Origin: Hygrocybe punicea
Lineage: Eukaryota > Basidiomycota > Agaricomycetes > Agaricales > Hygrophoraceae
Length of the DNA stretch: 64,000 nt
NCBI GenBank assembly: GCA_963556145.1
Contig: OY744470.1
Coordinates: 5,084,001-5,148,000, forward strand
Direction of reading: 5' to 3'
Shown: positions 59,373 through 64,000 of the stretch, one piece after another
How the letters are laid out: every line of letters begins with the position of its first letter
Numbering within the stretch: position 1 is the first letter of the stretch
Position numbers and translations under genes: made by a program
Notes under the pieces: model-generated
The model's input: the letters and a program-made list of their open reading frames with translations, nothing else
Databases searched by the model: none
What the model was told of the DNA's origin: nothing

Positions 59373-60113
59373 ATGATGTTTCCAGTACATTTGCTGTATC
59401 GTGACCATTTGTCATTTATACAGCTGCTGCTGCCACCGGCTTCATTCATGACTGCCACCACCACTCTACCCACGACAACGATGGGGAGCAATGCCAGGAG
59501 GGTGGTGTGCCCACCAGGTACATCCCCTGATCCAATCTTTCTCCTCCGAGTCAACCAGGAATATGTTGAGAAGCTCTCATACTCAAAAAGTTGGTACAGG
59601 AGGTTGTTCTTCGCAATCTCTGGACTGATCGCCACATCAATTACAGTGGCAGGACAAGCCCTCCATGCTACCGATGCTGAGATCGGAGCTGCAGAACTTT
59701 ACAAGAATTCTGTAGCTTTTTCTCACAACCCAGGGGAGCAGCTGCTCCCCCCTGGCTGGCTGCCTGCCCTCACTGCCACCATCAACCAAATCACAGCTGA
59801 TGTTGCAGTGCTGCGGCGCCAGTCAGTTGAGTTGCCTATTCTCCTTTACAACAGTCAAGCAGGTCCCCTAGGGCCCCTTCAGAACCCAACTGTGCTGGTC
59901 AATGGTGTTTACCCATTGATGGGAGTACCCAATCCTCGAACCCGAGATGAGCTCATACAATTTACAGGTATGATCAGTCAACCCCTTCGGTATCAATATT
60001 CTCATACAGATTTCCTCAGCACAAGAGTGCATTTTATCAGCCAATGCACTGGGTTACCTCCACTTCCTGCCAATACCACTGTCATGGAAAGAAGGCGGCA
60101 AATCGCAGTATGA
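59373..60113 (+). CDS. Hypothetical protein inside the 59179-61381 TIR element
   Basis: An uninterrupted frame of up to 246 aa ends at TGA 60111-60113. The most likely start is an internal ATG at about 59448 (MTATTTLPTT). It has a Thr-rich N-terminus, a hydrophobic segment (LFFAISGLIATSITVAGQAL, possibly membrane-associated), a helical stretch (LPALTATINQITADVAVLRRQ), ELPILLYNSQAGPLGPLQNP, and a tail ending TVMERRRQIAV. I know similar unnamed Agaricomycete proteins with ELPIxLxNA motifs but no assigned function. Being enclosed by TIRs it may be cargo, a captured host gene, or an element protein. It is not a recognisable transposase. Confidence 0.5.
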   Translation: MMFPVHLLYRDHLSFIQLLLPPASFMTATTTLPTTTMGSNARRVVCPPGTSPDPIFLLRVNQEYVEKLSYSKSWYRRLFFAISGLIATSITVAGQALHATDAEIGAAELYKNSVAFSHNPGEQLLPPGWLPALTATINQITADVAVLRRQSVELPILLYNSQAGPLGPLQNPTVLVNGVYPLMGVPNPRTRDELIQFTGMISQPLRYQYSHTDFLSTRVHFISQCTGLPPLPANTTVMERRRQIAV

Positions 60114-60332
60114 ATCAGGGTAGCAATTGAATAGGCTGTGACTGCCCTTTCTCCAAGCCTTTATGTCGTTAAACACAGGTAGCAAGACTGTATGTACTAG
60201 GTTGAATCGTGTTCTTTGTTAGTCGTTCATCGAAATGCAATGATTGTTCCTTTTTAGCTATGATCTATGACTTGTGGGTGCAACCAAAACATATCAGAAC
60301 CGATATTATTTTGTCCATCCCACCTTACTGCG

Positions 60333-60387
60333 ACCTCACAAACGCAGCGCACGCATCAATTGATGCGGCTGTGCGTGTTTGTGAGGT
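60333..60387. repeat. 55-bp imperfect palindrome centred on ATCAATTGAT
   Basis: The arms ACCTCACAAAC and GTTTGTGAGGT pair with each other, as do CGCATCA and TGATGCG. It is related in plan to palindromes at 43562-43614, 43974-44030 and 51676-51728. Confidence 0.8.
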
Positions 60388-61415
60388 GATTAGAGGATAT
60401 TGGATTGCCATTGTCATCATAGACCTTGTGGTTGTCAATGCCGTAGTCCTTCTTCCTCTAGTGGTCCACCTTTGTCATGCCCACCTTGCCATTGTCACTC
60501 TGTCGTCGCTGTGAGTCACTTGACGGGTGGTCGGGGTCAGAGGATCACCCTACATCGTTGCTGTTCACATTGGGCCCTTCCCGTCGTCGCATCTCGTTGT
60601 GCTCGGCCAATGGGCCCTTCCCATCATCATGCATCGTCGTTGTGCTCGGCTGTGGAGTGCTGCCATTGTCCTATGTCATCGCCCGTTGCCATTGTAGGGG
60701 GAGGTCCTTCTTTGAGAACAGTTGGCAAAGAAAGCTGGGAATATTGGTCAGTCTGATCGCTAAGCTACGCTCGCCCACGTACACTCAAGGCTGGTTAAGT
60801 AAGAAGAACGACATACTTTGGCTGATTCTCTACCTTTTCGTTGATCGTGGTGATTGGCCGAGGGCCCTCCCCATGCCGTCGTGGTTCCCCGTGGGGCACT
60901 CCCATCACCCTACATCATGGCCGTTCGCCGTCACTGTATGATTGCGGGTAGTACCAAGCGTCGTGGAGTCAACGTCAGGGGCAGTAATATGAATGTTGGG
61001 AATAGTGGCCGAATAGTTGCGGAAAGGATTAGTAATCTGTATCACGTGACCCCGGAACTCAAACACACCCGTCCGATGAATAATGCTGAAGCGCAGCATG
61101 TATTCTACTCACCACAGGAAACTTCTAGTAGATTTAGCTAGTAGTATAAAAACCCTCTCAGAGAGAGGCAAATAATAATTCATTCCACACAAAATATCTT
61201 AGCGGTCAACAACCACTGCAAACTATATATTCCAATAATGAAGGACTTTAGATCAGTATCGGATAGGGAGCCATGATGTTGATAGCTCCCCATCTCAGTT
61301 TGTGCCTTTCTGTGCCTGGCCTGGACTAAACCGGGTGCTGGCTTACATGACAGCTCCTGGGGGTGCCGAATAGAATTCGCCATAATAATTTGCCACTGGA
61401 ACTTTTACTTCAACC

Positions 61416-62288
61416 ATGGACTCGCGCGACGATTTTCCTCGCGTTTCTGTCGATAGCTTTCCGGATTGGCGGCGGATTGAAACGAATTATACCCGGACTG
61501 CATTTGCTCAGCTTGAATCACAGATGGCGACTTACGGATTGACACAGGAAAAAGCGGCGTTGTCTTTTCACTTGAACAAGGTCCATCATGATCTCTACGT
61601 CTGGTCACCTACTACAGCTTCTCACTCCTGTCACCCAGTTCATAGACGATACCTTTGCCATCGCGCAACCAAACCTGCGTGTGAATGGCCGCAACTTTGA
61701 AGACCTTGAGGAGAACGAAGAAAGTATAGCTTTCATCACAAACTCTCCTGGTGGTTTATTTGCCAACCTTACATATCGTAGATATGGAAGACTTTGATGA
61801 GGTTCTGGACCGAGGCGTCTGGTGCCTTTCGGACCAGCGGCTGAGGTCTGACAGCGATATTGCGGACAAGCGGCGGAGCAAACCGAGACAGATTGAATCC
61901 ATGTTTGGCGACCATCTTCGCTCTCAAGAAGAACTCGATGCCAAGAAGGCAATAGCTTTTACGAATGACGATATCGGTAGTGATCTGGACGGCAAGTCTA
62001 GTTTACTCGACTCTCGTTCACAAGCGGGCAGTTTTTTTTCTCTCTGACACTTTTAAAATCGTTTACAGTAGTTCCATCGCGTTCTCCAGAGTACGAACAA
62101 ATCTTCCCGAAGATTTCCGCCTTGGCGAAGGAGTTGCAACAGGTGAGTCAACACAGAATCAACTCCATCTGGGTTTTCGGTTATTTTTGCCTGCTGAATG
62201 TGTTGCCCTGTAGTCCATACCTACGCAGTATGAACGCTCTGAAAGTATGAAGACAGTTTCGGCGGAGGTCAGAGCGTTGAGAATGTGA
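61416..62288 (+). CDS. Mis14/Nsl1-like kinetochore subunit (probable), five exons
   Basis: Exons 61416-61580, 61639-61723, 61791-61976, 62069-62142 and 62214-62288 join to 585 nt (194 aa plus stop) with all phases consistent and GT-AG introns. The protein opens MDSRDDFPRVSVDSFPDWRR and continues HLNK/FIDDTFAIAQPNLRVNGRNFEDLEENEE and NFDEVLDRGVWCLSDQRL..IADKRRSKPRQIE. This matches the Mis14/Nsl1 pattern of a helix followed by (P)N..VNG and (P)FDE..L. It ends YEQIFPKISALAKELQQ and VSAEVRALRM. Nsl1 is part of the Mis12/MIND complex linking centromeric chromatin to the outer kinetochore. The family call rests on motif memory and should be treated as probable. No stop is present, unlike most neighbours. 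Confidence 0.6.
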
Positions 62289-62539
62289 ACGACATTCGTA
62301 AAAAATACAACGCATGGGTCTTCTATACCCCCTGCCACCACTGCTTCGCTTTCCACCACCGCGACGAGTTCCCCAAACTTCCCCGCGATACTCGACCCCT
62401 CTCACCATATGCTACATAATTCACAACTATTTCCGCGCGGACCACGCTTGAACATACCTCGCCGAATACCTGTCCCACACACGATTTCCGCGCCCTCTCT
62501 CTGTAAACGTGTTAGGATTGTCTAAATATATATGAGATT

Positions 62540-63452
62540 TTAGCGGCTGAGCAGATACAGGCATAACATTTTTTTTGGTTTGGGTAGTAGAAATCGTTCA
62601 CTTGGAAGGTGATTGTTACCGCCAACGTGCTTGCGAGCAGACCTTTCAAATTGGTGATGAACACGGCAAATTTTCTTCCTGGACGAAGGAGCCCATCTCC
62701 ACAGTATTTTTTACCACCGGGCTCGAGGGACTTGAAGTTGAGGTGGGGCGTACGGTAACGATGGGATGGATAACGGACGGTTTAGGAATTGTTGTCGCAG
62801 GTGGAGACGGTGTCGAAGCTGTGAGTAGAGACGGCGGTGCCTAGGTCGTAGTCGGAGGCGGAGGAGGGATGTAGGTCGAAGTCGGTGGAGGAGAGATGTA
62901 GGTCGTAGATGGTGGGAGGGATGTAGGTCGTATCCGGCGGAGGTGGAGGCGTTGTAGAAGGAGTAGAAGACTCACGACAACAGAAATCATCATTAGGGCA
63001 GGAAACATCTGTCGGGTCAAAGCAACCGGTAGGGGGCCCGAACAACATCCGTCTCCGACACAAACACAACTATATGTGCACTCGCATTGATATCGTCTCT
63101 TAAAAACTACACAGCAATCACACTTACCCTGCAGGACAGCAAATGTTATCTGCGTAACAGAGACGTCAAACGGCAAAATCGAACAGTGGGAAGCGACGAA
63201 TCGAACCTGAACAACAAATGTTTCCAAGAGGGCAACAGATGGCTCCAGATGAACATAATGCATAGCCGGACGGACAAGATGATTGACGGATATGAAGGTG
63301 ACCGAGGAGTTCAGGAATCACTCCAGCATTTGAAACACCAGAGAATCGAGAATCGAGAGCGTTAGCAGATGATTCGGTAAAATATTTCCAGCCCAAGGTC
63401 GAGCTGCGATAACAAGCGTAAGGAGAGAGGATAGGTACAAGCGAATGAGCAT
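62540..63452 (-). pseudogene. Cysteine-rich secreted/surface protein, copy 2 (decayed)
   Basis: This is a paralogue of the 54812-56392 gene. ATG 63452 (minus) gives a signal-like MLIRLYLSSLLTLVIAA, but the frame shifts before SSANALDSRFSGVSNAGVIPELLG. That stretch here is in frame with the Cys module (SSCPSGYALCSSGAICCPLGNICCSG), the reverse of the situation in copy 1. Next come an intron, NICCPAG, a second Cys part (LTRQMFPALMMISVVVS in one frame, VSCPNDDFCCRES in another) and a Thr/Pro stalk near 62870-62960 (TTPPPPPDTTYIPPTIYDL). The beta-rich C-terminal segment is only traceable to about 62680 and then lost. Both copies are therefore broken, at different points. Confidence 0.55.
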
Positions 63453-64000
63453 CAGAAGTGGGAGGGAATCGTCAACCCCAAATGCCAGGCCAGAGACTTA
63501 TAAACCGAATCTGAGTCTGCATCAGGGTTTGCAATTGATCTCGACCTAGCCTCGGCCACTAAAACGTACAGGTGTGGGAGCCGTCCCTGAATTAAATGCG
63601 CTGCAGCTTTGTTTGAAAAAGACACTGAGTCGGGCTCAGGCTTTCAGAACTACGGAATAATTACATTTGTGGTAAGCGTCTGGGATCACGTCGGCTTGCC
63701 GCAGAAATCGTCTCTCCGTCCATGTCGTCCAGTCTTGAAAACGAGGGGCAGGCCATATAAAAGAACATGAGAACCGAGGCCTGCCAGTGGACCTGAGGTA
63801 CAAGGTCCCACGAACAAGCGCTGCGTGATTGTATACGACTTGCAAGAGTTGTGCAACAGGAAATCGGACTCGACTGGATGGCCACGATCCGTATATACCA
63901 GTGTGTCCCTGGAAGGCCCGCAGTAACCAATTTACGCCAATAACTGCGAGAGAACGGGCCCGATGGTCTCCAAGTGGGCGGCTGTGGCGCTGTCCATTTG
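63453..64000. other. 5' flank of copy 2; no further gene
   Basis: Shares short similarity with the flank of copy 1 near 63730. No other gene was recognised up to the window end. Confidence 0.4.

Larger units (their letters stand above)
59179..61381. mobile_element. 2.2-kb TIR element carrying an unknown ORF, TSD ATAATAAT
   Basis: The left end (AGGTGAATTCTATTTGGCAC at 59179 on) and right end (complement of GGCGAATTCTATTCGGCACC, ending 61381) are inverted repeats. They continue for about 45 bp through CCCCCAGGAGCTGT. The flanks ATAATAAT (59171-59178 and 61382-61389) could be an 8-bp duplication, although the sequence is of low complexity. The interior has the ORF at 59373-60113, a long palindrome at 60333-60387 and CGTC-rich sequence (60540-60710). 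It ends 35 bp before the ATG of the Mis14-like gene. Confidence 0.7.

Overview
The window looks like a transposon-dense stretch of an Agaricomycete (mushroom-forming basidiomycete) nuclear genome. The evidence is short introns (about 45-70 bp, GTRNGT donors, CTAAC/CTAAT branch points), Tnp2/CACTA, hAT and Tc1/mariner transposases of basidiomycete type, a SUN-domain gene, and a Tad-like LINE. The genus cannot be fixed from sequence alone. No rRNA, tRNA or CRISPR array was recognised.

Layout. 0-1.4 kb: 5' part of a LINE on the minus strand, running off the left edge. 1.4-3.9 kb: a 102-bp minisatellite family and an 840-bp foldback. 4.9-6.2 kb: a dead aspartic-protease gene. 7.1-11.4 kb: an apparently intact Tnp2 transposase (five exons, 1,363 aa). 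11.8-23 kb: the most host-like part, with a broken membrane-protein gene, an F-box/LRR-like gene, a SUN-domain gene and poorly resolved fragments. 23.5-26.36 kb: a second minisatellite-bearing copy. 26.36-47.48 kb: a region bounded by two equal 228-bp inverted repeats flanked by TA. It reads as one Tc1/mariner-type element, with a Zn2Cys6-type gene starting just inside the left repeat and a transposase starting just inside the right repeat. It is swollen by nested insertions: a 6.75-kb palindrome, a 1.24-kb hAT-like element, LTR-like debris, satellites, and a hAT-like element inside another. 47.9-54.8 kb: a near-intact hAT element containing a second hAT-like element (in an intron), which in turn contains a 158-bp-LTR element. 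54.8-63.5 kb: two copies of a cysteine-rich secreted/surface-type gene flanking an LTR-like remnant, a 5'-truncated YJU2 splicing-factor copy, a TIR element carrying an unknown ORF, and a five-exon Mis14/Nsl1-like kinetochore gene.

Most boundaries were fixed from target-site duplications read directly from the sequence: GGCACAAC, CCTTCAT, CCTGTACC, CATATATG, GCGGCCTC and ATAATAAT. Removing the insertions at CCTTCAT and GGCACAAC restores one continuous reading frame. Premature stops in otherwise unrelated genes are nearly all explicable as C-to-T changes (CGA to TGA, CAG to TAG), pointing to methylation/deamination-type decay.

The most interesting signals are the two-gene TIR element, the 6.75-kb palindrome packed with GGGACGTCCC-type decamers, and a set of non-autonomous TIR elements. 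Members of that set share a central TCAATTGA-type palindrome, a leader intron, or triplet-periodic low-complexity interiors.
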